From the NCBI GenBank assembly GCA_937876375.1, contig CALEHY010000002.1, positions 62,001-126,000 on the forward strand: a stretch of DNA of 64,000 nt, read 5' to 3'. Below are positions 8,801-20,660 of this stretch, piece by piece; position 1 is the stretch's first letter, and every line of letters begins with the position of its first letter. The stretch comes from an uncultured Clostridia bacterium (GTDB taxonomy: Bacteria > Bacillota > Clostridia > Oscillospirales > Acutalibacteraceae). The notes beneath the pieces were generated by a model that did no database searches, was not told the origin of the DNA, and saw only the letters and a program-made list of their open reading frames with translations. Position numbers and translations under genes: made by a program.

Positions 8801-10024
8801 TTATTTATTTAAATCAGCAACGATAGCAGCTGTATCCTGCGCAATCATAAGCTCCTCATCTGTAGCAAGGATGAATACTCTAACCTTGTCATCAGATTCT
8901 GTAAGCTCTGCCTCTGCACCCTTAACTGTCTGCTGGTTAAGTGACTCGTTAATATGAACACCCATATAGCCAAGATATGAGCATACCTTTGAACGTAGCC
9001 AAAATCCGTTCTCACCGATACCACCAGTGAATACGATAGCGTCAACACCATTCATAGCAGCGATATATGAGCCAATGAACTTTGCAATCTCATATGCCTG
9101 CATCTCGTGAGCTAGGATAGCACGCTCGTTACCAGCATTCTGTGCTGCACAGATATCTCTATCATCTGATGATACGCCAGAAATAGCGTTTACACCAGAC
9201 TGCTTGTTAAGTACTGTGTCCATCTCATCAGGAGTAAAGCCCTCTTTCTTCATAACGAAAGTAACAGCAGATGGATCAACACCACCAGAACGAGTACCCA
9301 TCATGAAACCATCAAGTGGAGTAAAGCCCATAGAGGTATCAACAACCTTGCCATGATCAACAGCAGCGATTGATGAGCCATTACCAAGGTGACAAGTGAT
9401 AATCTTCAAATCCTTGATGCTCTTACCCATCTTGTCAGCAACTCTGTGTGATACGAACTTATGTGAAGTACCGTGGAAACCATAACGACGAATACCATAC
9501 TTCTCGTAATACTCATAAGGTAGAGCATACATATATGCCTTTGGTGGCATAGTAGAATGGAATGCTGTGTCGAAAACGAACACCTGTGGTACGTCTGGTC
9601 CAACAACATTTAGACAAGCCTCATAGCCCTGTAGGTTTGCTGGGTTGTGGAGTGGTGCAAGAGGAGATAGCTCCTTAACAGTAGCAACAACGTCAGCATC
9701 TGCAAGAACTGACTTTGTATACTTAACGCCACCCTGAACAACTCTGTGACCGATAGCATCAATCTCATCGAATGAGTCAACAACCTTGTGCTCACCCTCT
9801 GATAGAATGTACTTAACCTCGTTAAATGCATCTGTATGTGTAGGTAGCTCCTTATCGTATGTGAACTTGTCACCACCAATCTTGATGATAACGTTCTCCT
9901 CGCCACCTTCAATCTTTAAACCAATACGCTCGATAGCACCCTTGCAAAGTACGGACTCATTCTCCATATCCATGAGCTGATACTTTAGTGAGGAGCTACC
10001 ACAATTAATAACTAGAATTTTCAA
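8801..10024 (-). CDS. ackA: Acetate kinase (TTG start)
   Basis: Converts acetyl phosphate and ADP to acetate and ATP, the energy-yielding last step of acetate fermentation. The 407 residues are full length. Seen: N-terminal ILVINCGSSSLKYQL, VFDTAFHSTMP, RYGFHGTSHKFVS, HLGNGSSIAAV and FTGGIGENG, all family signatures. The start is TTG at 10024, seven bases after GGAGG, with no better ATG nearby. No pta lies beside it. It is divergent from tmcAL and shares a short region holding a promoter for each. Confidence 0.98.
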   Translation of the reverse strand: MKILVINCGSSSLKYQLMDMENESVLCKGAIERIGLKIEGGEENVIIKIGGDKFTYDKELPTHTDAFNEVKYILSEGEHKVVDSFDEIDAIGHRVVQGGVKYTKSVLADADVVATVKELSPLAPLHNPANLQGYEACLNVVGPDVPQVFVFDTAFHSTMPPKAYMYALPYEYYEKYGIRRYGFHGTSHKFVSHRVADKMGKSIKDLKIITCHLGNGSSIAAVDHGKVVDTSMGFTPLDGFMMGTRSGGVDPSAVTFVMKKEGFTPDEMDTVLNKQSGVNAISGVSSDDRDICAAQNAGNERAILAHEMQAYEIAKFIGSYIAAMNGVDAIVFTGGIGENGFWLRSKVCSYLGYMGVHINESLNQQTVKGAEAELTESDDKVRVFILATDEELMIAQDTAAIVADLNK

Positions 10025-10040
10025 AATTGTTCCTCCATAC

Positions 10041-10069
10041 TTGAAATTACTTGAATAAAAATATATAAT
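10041..10069 (+). promoter_or_regulatory. Promoter for tmcAL
   Basis: TTGAAA, a 17-base spacer and TATAAT on the + strand, about 70 bases before the tmcAL start. It lies inside the ackA leader, so the two divergent genes have interleaved control regions. Confidence 0.65.
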
Positions 10070-10092
10070 ATAAATAATTAATATACAATATT

Positions 10093-10121
10093 AATATATA
10101 ATTACTTTTTAAAATTGTCAA
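10093..10121 (-). promoter_or_regulatory. Promoter for ackA
   Basis: On the minus strand TTGACA, a 17-base spacer and TATATT, about 70 bases ahead of the ackA TTG start. A consensus sigma-A type promoter. The region is AT-rich, so chance matches are possible, but the spacing is exact. Confidence 0.68.
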
Positions 10122-10139
10122 GAGAAAAAGGGCAAAAAT

Positions 10140-11195
10140 ATGAATTTTGGAATAATTTGCGAATTTAATCCAATGCACAAAGGACATATACACCTAATTA
10201 ATAGTGTAAAGAAAAGTGAAAATGACGCTGTTATCTGTGCCATGAGTGGCAACTTTGTGCAACGAGGTGAAGGTGCGATAAAGGATAAATACACTAGAGC
10301 AAAAAAAGCACTAGAGAATGGTGCCGATCTAGTGATAGAGATACCCACCCTATGCTCCACCCAATCTGCACAAGGATATGCCAAGGCTGGTGTAAAAATA
10401 CTAGAGTCAAGTGGAGTATGCGACGCTATAGCATTTGGTGCAGAATGTGACGACATAGAGGCATTAAAAAATATTTCCAAGGAAATAATCGACAGAGATG
10501 ACGAGATTAAAGCAAAGCTAACGACAGGTGTGTCCTACCCTACTGCTAGGCAAAGTGTTATCCAATCGCCAATACTAGATAGCCCTAACAATATTTTAGC
10601 GATTGAATACCTAACATACACGAAGCTTGATGCAGTCGCTATCAAACGAATCGGCAAAGGCCACGATACTGATGATGAAGAATACAGTGCATCTGCTATT
10701 AGAGAGAAAATGAATCTTGATGATATCAATTCCTTAAAGAATTGCGAAAGTGCTGTACTATACAAGCTACGAACAATGAGCGCAGATGATTTCAAGAATA
10801 TAGAGGACGTTGCAGAGGGACTAGAAAACAGAATTGTTGACGCAATCAAAATAAGTAATTCATTAGACGAGATATACGATAATATCAAGACGAAGAGATA
10901 CACTCACAGCAGAATTAGGAGAATTATTCTTCGTGCATATTTAGGTATCACAAAGGATATGCCTAGCGAACCACAATATTTGCATATTCTCGGATTTAAT
11001 GCAAGAGGTCAAGAGCTACTAGCAGAAATGAAAAAAAGTGCCACATTGCCAATAATCACCAAATATGGCAATGCACAGGGTGAAATCAAGGATTTATACG
11101 ACCTAGAATGCAAATTCACCGACATATACAACCTTGGCTACAAATCACCACAAAAATGCGCCACAGAGCAAACCAGCAAGGTAATAATGATATAA
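10140..11195 (+). CDS. tmcAL: tRNA(Met) cytidine acetate ligase TmcAL
   Basis: Uses ATP and acetate to form acetyl-AMP and acetylate the wobble cytidine (C34) of elongator tRNA-Met, known from Bacillus TmcAL (YlbM). The 351 residues are somewhat shorter than the roughly 400 usual, mainly at the C-terminus. Seen: nucleotidyltransferase HxGH motif in CEFNPMHKGH (residues 7-16), SGNFVQRGE, and SASAIREKM in the second half. Promoter TTGAAA-17-TATAAT upstream; weak AAGGG ribosome site. It is divergent from ackA, the gene that makes its substrate acetate, and converges on rnmV at a shared terminator. Confidence 0.9.
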   Translation: MNFGIICEFNPMHKGHIHLINSVKKSENDAVICAMSGNFVQRGEGAIKDKYTRAKKALENGADLVIEIPTLCSTQSAQGYAKAGVKILESSGVCDAIAFGAECDDIEALKNISKEIIDRDDEIKAKLTTGVSYPTARQSVIQSPILDSPNNILAIEYLTYTKLDAVAIKRIGKGHDTDDEEYSASAIREKMNLDDINSLKNCESAVLYKLRTMSADDFKNIEDVAEGLENRIVDAIKISNSLDEIYDNIKTKRYTHSRIRRIILRAYLGITKDMPSEPQYLHILGFNARGQELLAEMKKSATLPIITKYGNAQGEIKDLYDLECKFTDIYNLGYKSPQKCATEQTSKVIMI

Positions 11196-11231
11196 TCAAA
11201 ATGAACACGCAATGCGCACTAATACAAATGC

Positions 11232-11267
11232 AAAAGCCGATAATCTTATCAAAGATTATCGGCTTTT
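11232..11267. terminator. Bidirectional terminator between tmcAL and rnmV
   Basis: A 16-bp perfect stem starting AAAAGCCGATAATCTT with a 4-base loop and T/A runs on both sides, serving both convergent genes. Its right edge overlaps the last two bases of the rnmV stop codon. Confidence 0.93.
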
Positions 11268-11850
11268 ATATACTTTGCATTAAATTGTATAGTTCTTGTT
11301 TTGTCATCATATTGTTGATGCAAGATAGTAGCGAATTGGTAGACAGAAATTCTGGCAAATCTAGTTGCTTTAGCAAGGCTTTTTTATTCGCTTTGGCATT
11401 AGGTGTGCCAGATAGTCCTAGATCATAGAGGTCAAAATTTGTTACTGGGTCGAGATTTTCGACCTGCTGTGAGGTAACACCAGCCCTGTCAAGAGATGAC
11501 AGGATAACCTCCTTAGTCATACCCTCTACGCCCAGTTTACCCTCTTTAGATGGAGTATCCTTCCTCTTCTCCTTGCCAAAAATATCTGGGATATAGACAT
11601 TCGTTATCCTATCCTTTGGTACACCGGATGAAATATAATTCCGTATCATAAATCCAGCGTGGTCAGAGTCAGTAAGAACGATAATGCCACGCTCACGAGC
11701 TAGTTTTTTGATAAAGGCTAGCTTTTTCTTATCCTTAAATATAGCGAAGCCATTAGTCTCGATAATAAATGCATCGAGGATATTAGATAGTTTAATCTTG
11801 TCGTACCTACCCTCTACAATAACAGCTTGAGTTAGCTTGATTTTTTCCAT
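11266..11850 (-). CDS. rnmV: Ribonuclease M5
   Basis: Matures the ends of 5S rRNA precursor. The 194 residues contain an N-terminal TOPRIM domain with the catalytic Glu in AVIVEGRYD (residues 9-17) and the acidic LTDSDHAG, followed by the C-terminal RNA/L18-binding part. Length is normal. RBS GAGGAATAAATA before ATG; the start overlaps the holA stop by one base. It is the last gene of the long acnA-to-rnmV array and ends inside the shared terminator. Confidence 0.92.
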   Translation of the reverse strand: MEKIKLTQAVIVEGRYDKIKLSNILDAFIIETNGFAIFKDKKKLAFIKKLARERGIIVLTDSDHAGFMIRNYISSGVPKDRITNVYIPDIFGKEKRKDTPSKEGKLGVEGMTKEVILSSLDRAGVTSQQVENLDPVTNFDLYDLGLSGTPNAKANKKALLKQLDLPEFLSTNSLLSCINNMMTKQELYNLMQSI

Positions 11851-12887
11851 TATTTATTCCTCAACATAAGCAGCTTTGCAACAGTTTCCTCTAGGAGTAA
11901 GTTCTTGTCGATAGAGGTTGATTTGAGCAATTCATCAGTATTTGCAAGAACGTCGATAGCATCACGAAGAGCCTCAATACTAACGGACCTGGAGTCCCTA
12001 ATAGCGTTCTTAACGAGCCAATCCTTGCCCTTATATGCTGGAAGTGACGAGAGGTCTGTATCTGGTCTATTGGCTGATTTGAGGCATTTTGCACGATACA
12101 TATCTATATAGCAGGATGAGATAACAGCCAAGATAGATACTGGCTCTTCCTTTTGGGCAAAAAGGACATTCAAAACGTCATAAGCACCATCAGAGTCACC
12201 CCTAATGATAAACTTTGAAAGGTCATATACTCTAGCTTGCAGGCATTTTACAGCAAGGGTATCGATATCATCACGAGAAATATCGCCACTACGGACATAG
12301 GAACAAATTTTTTCAAGCTCATTGATAATAGTCTTGATATCATTGCCGACGATAGAAATAAGATATCTAGCAAGATTTGTATCAATAGAACAATCATGCT
12401 TTTTTGCTGTAGCGACAATCAATTTGACAAGGTCACCCTCTGTCCTTTTCTCCATATTAACGGACGAACCAGCCTTGGCAAACAAATTCTCAATAGTCTT
12501 CCACTTTGATGATTTTTTCGTATCCACCTCGATAGCGTCATACCAAAAAACAAGCACACAGGAGTCTGGTATATCCTTAAAAAATGCCTTAAGGCTATCA
12601 ACGTCACTAGATGATTTGTCAAGAGGATAATCGTGAACAAGAACGAACGAATACTCGCTCATCATAGGCACCATATCAGCATCCTGCAATATATCATCAA
12701 GAGATGCAGATTTGCCATCATACTGATGGAAATTAAAATCTGCAAAAGCAGGGTCAACGACCTTTTTCTTGAGCTTTTGGACATAAAATTCCTTTAGATA
12801 TGACTCCTCACCATAGATGAAATACACATTGGAATACTCACCAGATTTTATTTGATTTTTTAACTCTTGTTCGCCTATTCTAGACAT
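11850..12887 (-). CDS. holA: DNA polymerase III delta subunit
   Basis: The clamp-loader subunit that opens the sliding clamp. The 345 residues match HolA: N-terminal YFIYGEESYLKEFYVQKL (about residues 21-38), a degenerate AAA+ fold without a P-loop, and a C-terminal helical collar domain. It overlaps comEC by one base upstream and rnmV by one base downstream. comEC-holA adjacency is common in Firmicutes, which supports the call. Confidence 0.9.
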   Translation of the reverse strand: MSRIGEQELKNQIKSGEYSNVYFIYGEESYLKEFYVQKLKKKVVDPAFADFNFHQYDGKSASLDDILQDADMVPMMSEYSFVLVHDYPLDKSSSDVDSLKAFFKDIPDSCVLVFWYDAIEVDTKKSSKWKTIENLFAKAGSSVNMEKRTEGDLVKLIVATAKKHDCSIDTNLARYLISIVGNDIKTIINELEKICSYVRSGDISRDDIDTLAVKCLQARVYDLSKFIIRGDSDGAYDVLNVLFAQKEEPVSILAVISSCYIDMYRAKCLKSANRPDTDLSSLPAYKGKDWLVKNAIRDSRSVSIEALRDAIDVLANTDELLKSTSIDKNLLLEETVAKLLMLRNK

Positions 12888-14931
12888 TAATTCATTCTCC
12901 TTGCAGAAAAGCTGTTGTCACGGATTGTGTAGATAATATCATTATCATCAAGCGCTATTCTGCCATAATTATCAGTTATTAAATCCTTTTTATAATCAAC
13001 AACGATATCAGCAGTGACAAATGTTTTGTTCGTTAGAGCAATGCTGATATCATCAACAGAAATGACCATATCGCCATAATGAAAATCAAGCGTAGCACTA
13101 TCAAGACTGACAGTATACTCATTTTGTAGTACAAGCTCATTATAGTGACCAATATTGAGCATATAATCGCTCAATTCATCAGTCAAGACAACATTGGTAG
13201 GGACTACCTCAGTCAACTTTGCACTATATTCATCATCGCCGTTAGCGACCAGCAAATCGATAGTCTCATTCCTAGAAGTAAGAAAACTACTAACACCACA
13301 AAAATCGCCATAATCATTGACACCAGCGACGATAATCCTATCATCAGTATCGACCACGATAGCACCATTAGGCGTTACATACAGATATGAATAATCTTTC
13401 GTCAAAAATGCAACGATACCAGTAGCAACTACCACAAATGAGAGCGCTATTGCCATCCCTCTTTTTAATAATACACTATTTTTACTAATAAAGCAAACAG
13501 CAATTATAACTAGTGTACCAGCAATAATCATGCCAAAATACTTGTCAAGGCTAATCATTGCACCACTGTATGATGAAATCCACCTCACAACAATAGTGAT
13601 AAAATGCAAAACATATTTTGTCGCTGTAGCAACAACAGCAGTGACAATGTTTATTCCCACCTTATACAGCACAAAGGTCAACACAGACATAATAACAGTG
13701 ACACTACCGACTGGAACAACAATTATGTTAGAGACCAGCGAGCCAATAGACACCGAACCAAATGCAAAATACAGGACCGGTAGCGTGAACAAAATGACAA
13801 ATACTGTCATATATACTGTAGTCATTCTATTGCTAACACGAACAGCAATCTTCTTTGACAGCTTGTCGTCCATAATAGCATTGCTATTACTAATGCCACT
13901 AGCAAGAATGAGCGACAAGGTCGATAGGACGCTCAACAGCATACCAATATCAGTTACTGCAAACGGATTGAGGCATATCAAAAAGGTAGCAAAACCAAGC
14001 GAATTAAGTGTATCAGCGTGACTCCTAAACAGAGGCGCAGCGACCATCACAGCCATCATAATCCCAGCACGAACAATCGACCTAGAAAACCCAGCCAACG
14101 CACAGTAGAAAAGTATTGTAGCAAGAACGACTGGTGAAACGACATAATTTGGCACTCGTATTTTTTGTAGCAAAAGCCATATCGAGCCGGCAACAACGAC
14201 CAAATGCAGTCCACTAATCGCCATAATATGACTAGCACCAGCAAATCGAAAATACGACTTAACAATATCGTCAATACCACTCTTATCACCAGTGACGAGT
14301 GCTGTAGCTAGTGCACCCTCATCATCGCTGATGGCGACATTAAACGCATATTTGATCTCATCACGAAGATGAAGAATAGCTAGCATAGGTGACGATATTT
14401 TCTCATTCGTAGGCTCTATTCTATCGCACACAGCAGTCAGATAGATATCATCTGCCCAATATCCATATGATGAAAATGGCGAATCAGCAATAGCATAAAA
14501 TATTGCTCTTGCGTTAACAACAGTGTAGTAATCCGCCTTAATAGGTGCTGATGATTTTAATCTTATCTTTATCCTTTTGTCTGGCGAGTTCGATATGGTA
14601 GTTGTTTTTGCAACATAGATATAATCGCCATCAGCATTAATACCATCTTGCTCGATAATATAAAAGGATATATCCCCCTCACTGCCACTCAAATCGAGCT
14701 GTGGCGCAACGACAAAATTCATGCAAAGAAGAAATACTACACATGAAAACAGCGCTGTGCCAAGGCATAGTGGAACGGTGATATTCTCCCTAAAATAACG
14801 CAAACAAAGGCTTGCAATGAAAAGCACTGCAAGCCCTACTGTAAAGCATATAACTATTTTTATACTAGATAGGCACAGAACAAGCAATGTAATGATACTA
14901 GCTGCACCTATATGTGCAAAAATTCGTTTCA

Positions 14932-14932
<1 letters not shown>
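12887..14932 (-). CDS. comEC: ComEC/Rec2-type DNA uptake channel with degenerate C-terminal domain
   Basis: Membrane channel that imports single-stranded DNA in competent bacteria. The 681 residues carry several N-terminal membrane segments, an OB-like soluble loop, and the Competence domain with HIMAISGLHLVVVAGS (about residues 230-245). In many homologues the C-terminal part is a metallo-beta-lactamase-like domain with HxHxDH. Here about 160 residues follow the last membrane helix but no such motif can be found, only scattered Asp residues. The start overlaps lacZ (TAATG). Whether the cell is competent is unknown; the gene may be kept for another role. Confidence 0.9.
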
Positions 14933-18114
<3,182 letters not shown>

Positions 18115-18120
18115 TCAAAA

Positions 18121-18804
18121 TTAATCTCTGTCTAAATATGCTGCATTAGAAGTGCAGACGATAGCATAATCGCCAAATCTATAATAACGCTGTAGGTCAT
18201 CATAGGTTTTCTTGATATCGGATACAGAAAAATTAGTCTTGTCTATTTTTCTGATACGATTGTGCTCACAGCATACATATACATAATCGTTATCTGCTGA
18301 TACATAATGTGGACTAACGAAGGTAGAGGACTCCCTACCACCGACACGAATATCCACCTTCACACCTTCAGCAAAATAGCGTATTACACAATTCTCATTA
18401 GGACAGCAACACCAAAAATAGTCACCATCCTCAGCGATACCATAGGCTGGGCTGTCGTTATATGTCAGCAAACCTTCCCTAACAAGCTCTGCGTTAGCAT
18501 CAAACAGACCTGACTGTCCGCCAGGATAGATAACTAGCACACTCTTGTCAGCAAGGACTGTAGCATCACACTGAACGAAATTGCCAACCTTTTCAATAAT
18601 TGTTTGATAGTTCGTGCCAAACTTTTTGCGAAGATAGGCATTCTTGGTAATAACCTCTTTTTCTCCAGCCTCAAAGTTAATGACGAAATATCCAACATTA
18701 TATCTATTAAGTTCGCCTGCAATAGGCTTCTTTTCAACGATAATAGCCTTGTTCTCCTCAAAGCGAACAACGTCAATGATTTCTCTAGAGCTGATTTTAA
18801 TCAT
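18121..18804 (-). CDS. Hypothetical protein, possible beta-propeller-like
   Basis: A 227-residue protein I do not recognise. It is rich in beta-strand-like segments, with several short units where a hydrophobic strand is followed by polar turns (for example DYVYVCCEHNRIRKIDKTN, GDYFWCCCPNENCVIRYF, ADKSVLVIYPGG), reminiscent of propeller blades in NHL/YWTD proteins; this is a guess. No signal peptide or membrane segment. The ATG at 18804 is chosen over a GTG three bases upstream because GAGG lies nine bases before it. It overlaps rex and is 15 bases from lacZ. Confidence 0.75.
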   Translation of the reverse strand: MIKISSREIIDVVRFEENKAIIVEKKPIAGELNRYNVGYFVINFEAGEKEVITKNAYLRKKFGTNYQTIIEKVGNFVQCDATVLADKSVLVIYPGGQSGLFDANAELVREGLLTYNDSPAYGIAEDGDYFWCCCPNENCVIRYFAEGVKVDIRVGGRESSTFVSPHYVSADNDYVYVCCEHNRIRKIDKTNFSVSDIKKTYDDLQRYYRFGDYAIVCTSNAAYLDRD

Positions 18805-19447
18805 CACTATTTACCTCATTAGCCTCGTGGGTCAAATAACTGAGTGTCATCAAACTATCAGTTAGATGAACATTCTCGACAAGAACCTCTGGATGAGCCA
18901 TTGCGATATCGTAGTTTGAGAAATTCCAAAAGCTTTTAACGCCAAGTTTGCAAAGTAAATCTGTAAGCTCCTTCATATCATTAGATGGGATACAGATAAC
19001 TGCACAAACTGGGTTGTTATCACGGCAAAAATTCTCCAAATAATCTATCTGTCGAACTGGTATGCCTTGAATAACCTTGCCAGATATAGCCTCGTTCTTG
19101 TCAAAAATACCAATCAGCTTAAATCCACTCTGACGAGTAAAAATCTTTGACGCAACAGCTTTGCCGAGGTTACCTGCTCCAATCAGAACAGTCTTAACCT
19201 CTGCCTTAACGCACAAAATCTCACCAATTTGAGCATAAAGCTCTGGAACATTGTAGCCATAGCCCTGCTGACCGAAGCCACCAAAGCAGTTGAAATCATG
19301 ACGGATTTGAGACGCTGTAAGTCCCATACGCTCTGCAAGCTCCTTTGAGCTAATGCGAACGATACCATTGTCCTTTAGCGTCTCTAAAAATCTATAATAC
19401 CTTGGGAGTCGCTTGATAACAGATATAGAAATATCATTCTTATCCAA
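18797..19447 (-). CDS. rex: Redox-sensing transcriptional repressor Rex (TTG start)
   Basis: A dimeric repressor that leaves DNA when NADH rises, controlling fermentation genes in Gram-positive bacteria. About 216 residues: N-terminal winged helix (VIKRLPRYYRFLETL; SSKELAERMGLTASQIRHDFNCFG) and a C-terminal Rossmann domain (VLIGAGNLGKAV). The TTG at 19447 is preferred because GAGGTG lies six bases upstream; the alternative GTG at 19456 is itself part of that Shine-Dalgarno sequence. It lies between icd and an unknown gene, suggesting it is co-expressed with acnA-icd and may regulate them and itself. Confidence 0.93.
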   Translation of the reverse strand: MDKNDISISVIKRLPRYYRFLETLKDNGIVRISSKELAERMGLTASQIRHDFNCFGGFGQQGYGYNVPELYAQIGEILCVKAEVKTVLIGAGNLGKAVASKIFTRQSGFKLIGIFDKNEAISGKVIQGIPVRQIDYLENFCRDNNPVCAVICIPSNDMKELTDLLCKLGVKSFWNFSNYDIAMAHPEVLVENVHLTDSLMTLSYLTHEANEVNSDD

Positions 19448-19463
19448 GTTAATCACCTCAAAA

Positions 19464-20648
19464 TTATTTTGTCATCTCGGTGATTGTTTCCATTACATAA
19501 TCACCAAACTCATCACATGTACAACCAGTATCACGACCAGTGATAACAAGCTTCTTCTCATCGAACATACACTTATCAAGAGCAGCCTCAAGAGCGTTAG
19601 CCTGTGCCTGATATCCGATATGTGATAGAAGCATAACAGTAGCACGAAGCATTGAACAAGGGTCTGCATACTGACCTCTACCCTCTGAAATCATACGAGG
19701 AGCAGAGCCGTGAATAGCCTCAAACATAGCATATCTCTTACCAATATTAGCAGAGCCAGCTGTACCAACACCACCCTGGAACTCGGCAGCTTCATCAGTG
19801 ATGATATCACCATATAGGTTTGGTAGTACGAATACCTTAAAATCTCTACGACGAGCTGGGTCAATAAGCTTAGCTGTAGTGATATCGATATACCAGTCAT
19901 CAGTTACAATATTTGGATACTGCTCACCAATAGCCTTTGCAGTATTAAGGAATTTACCATCAGTTGTCTTAATAATGTTAGCCTTTGTGATGATAGAAAC
20001 CTTGCCCTTGTTGTTCTTGTCAGCATAGTCATAAGCAAGCTTTGCAATACGCTCACAGCCCTCTGCAGAAGCAACAGTAAAGTCAACAGCCAAATCATCA
20101 GTAATATTAACACCGTGTGAACCAACAGCATAGCCACCCTCAGTATTCTCACGGAAGAATGTCCAATCGATACCTTCCTCTGGAACCTTTACTGGACGCA
20201 TATTAGCGAACAAATCAAGCTCCTTACGCATAGCAACATTAGCTGACTCAACATTTGGCCAACCATCGCCCTGGCGTGGAGTAGTTGTAGGACCCTTTAG
20301 GATAACATGACAAGCCTTTAGCTCCTCAAGTACGTCATCAGGAATAGCTTTTAGGCACTTTGCACGATTTTCGATAGTAAGTCCATCGATAACCTTGAAC
20401 TCAACCTTGCCAGAAGCAACCTCATCCTTAAGCAAGAACTCGATAACTCTCTGTGACTCCTTTGTAATGATAGGACCGATACCGTCACCACCACAAATAC
20501 CGATAACAATCTTATCAAGTGACTGATAGTCAGTAAAATCCTTGTCTGCCTTAATTCTCTTTGCACGCTCTAGCTGTGACTCCATAAGCCCACGGAACTT
20601 TTCCACAGCAGCGTCAATAGCTTTTCTATCTTCCATTTCAATAGCCAT
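19464..20648 (-). CDS. icd: Isocitrate dehydrogenase, NAD-type family
   Basis: Oxidises isocitrate to 2-oxoglutarate, feeding glutamate synthesis. 394 residues of the isocitrate/isopropylmalate dehydrogenase family: GICGGDGIGPIITKES near residue 52, the substrate loop PNVESANVAMRKELDLFANMRPV, FRENTEGGYA, and NLYGDIITDEAAEFQGG with the metal-binding Asp residues. It resembles the clostridial NAD-dependent form with an N-terminal extension of about 45 residues; cofactor preference cannot be read with certainty. RBS AAGGAGATATAACT. It follows acnA by 12 bases, so two successive oxidative TCA steps are cotranscribed. Confidence 0.9.
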   Translation of the reverse strand: MAIEMEDRKAIDAAVEKFRGLMESQLERAKRIKADKDFTDYQSLDKIVIGICGGDGIGPIITKESQRVIEFLLKDEVASGKVEFKVIDGLTIENRAKCLKAIPDDVLEELKACHVILKGPTTTPRQGDGWPNVESANVAMRKELDLFANMRPVKVPEEGIDWTFFRENTEGGYAVGSHGVNITDDLAVDFTVASAEGCERIAKLAYDYADKNNKGKVSIITKANIIKTTDGKFLNTAKAIGEQYPNIVTDDWYIDITTAKLIDPARRRDFKVFVLPNLYGDIITDEAAEFQGGVGTAGSANIGKRYAMFEAIHGSAPRMISEGRGQYADPCSMLRATVMLLSHIGYQAQANALEAALDKCMFDEKKLVITGRDTGCTCDEFGDYVMETITEMTK

Positions 20649-20660
20649 AGTTATATCTCC

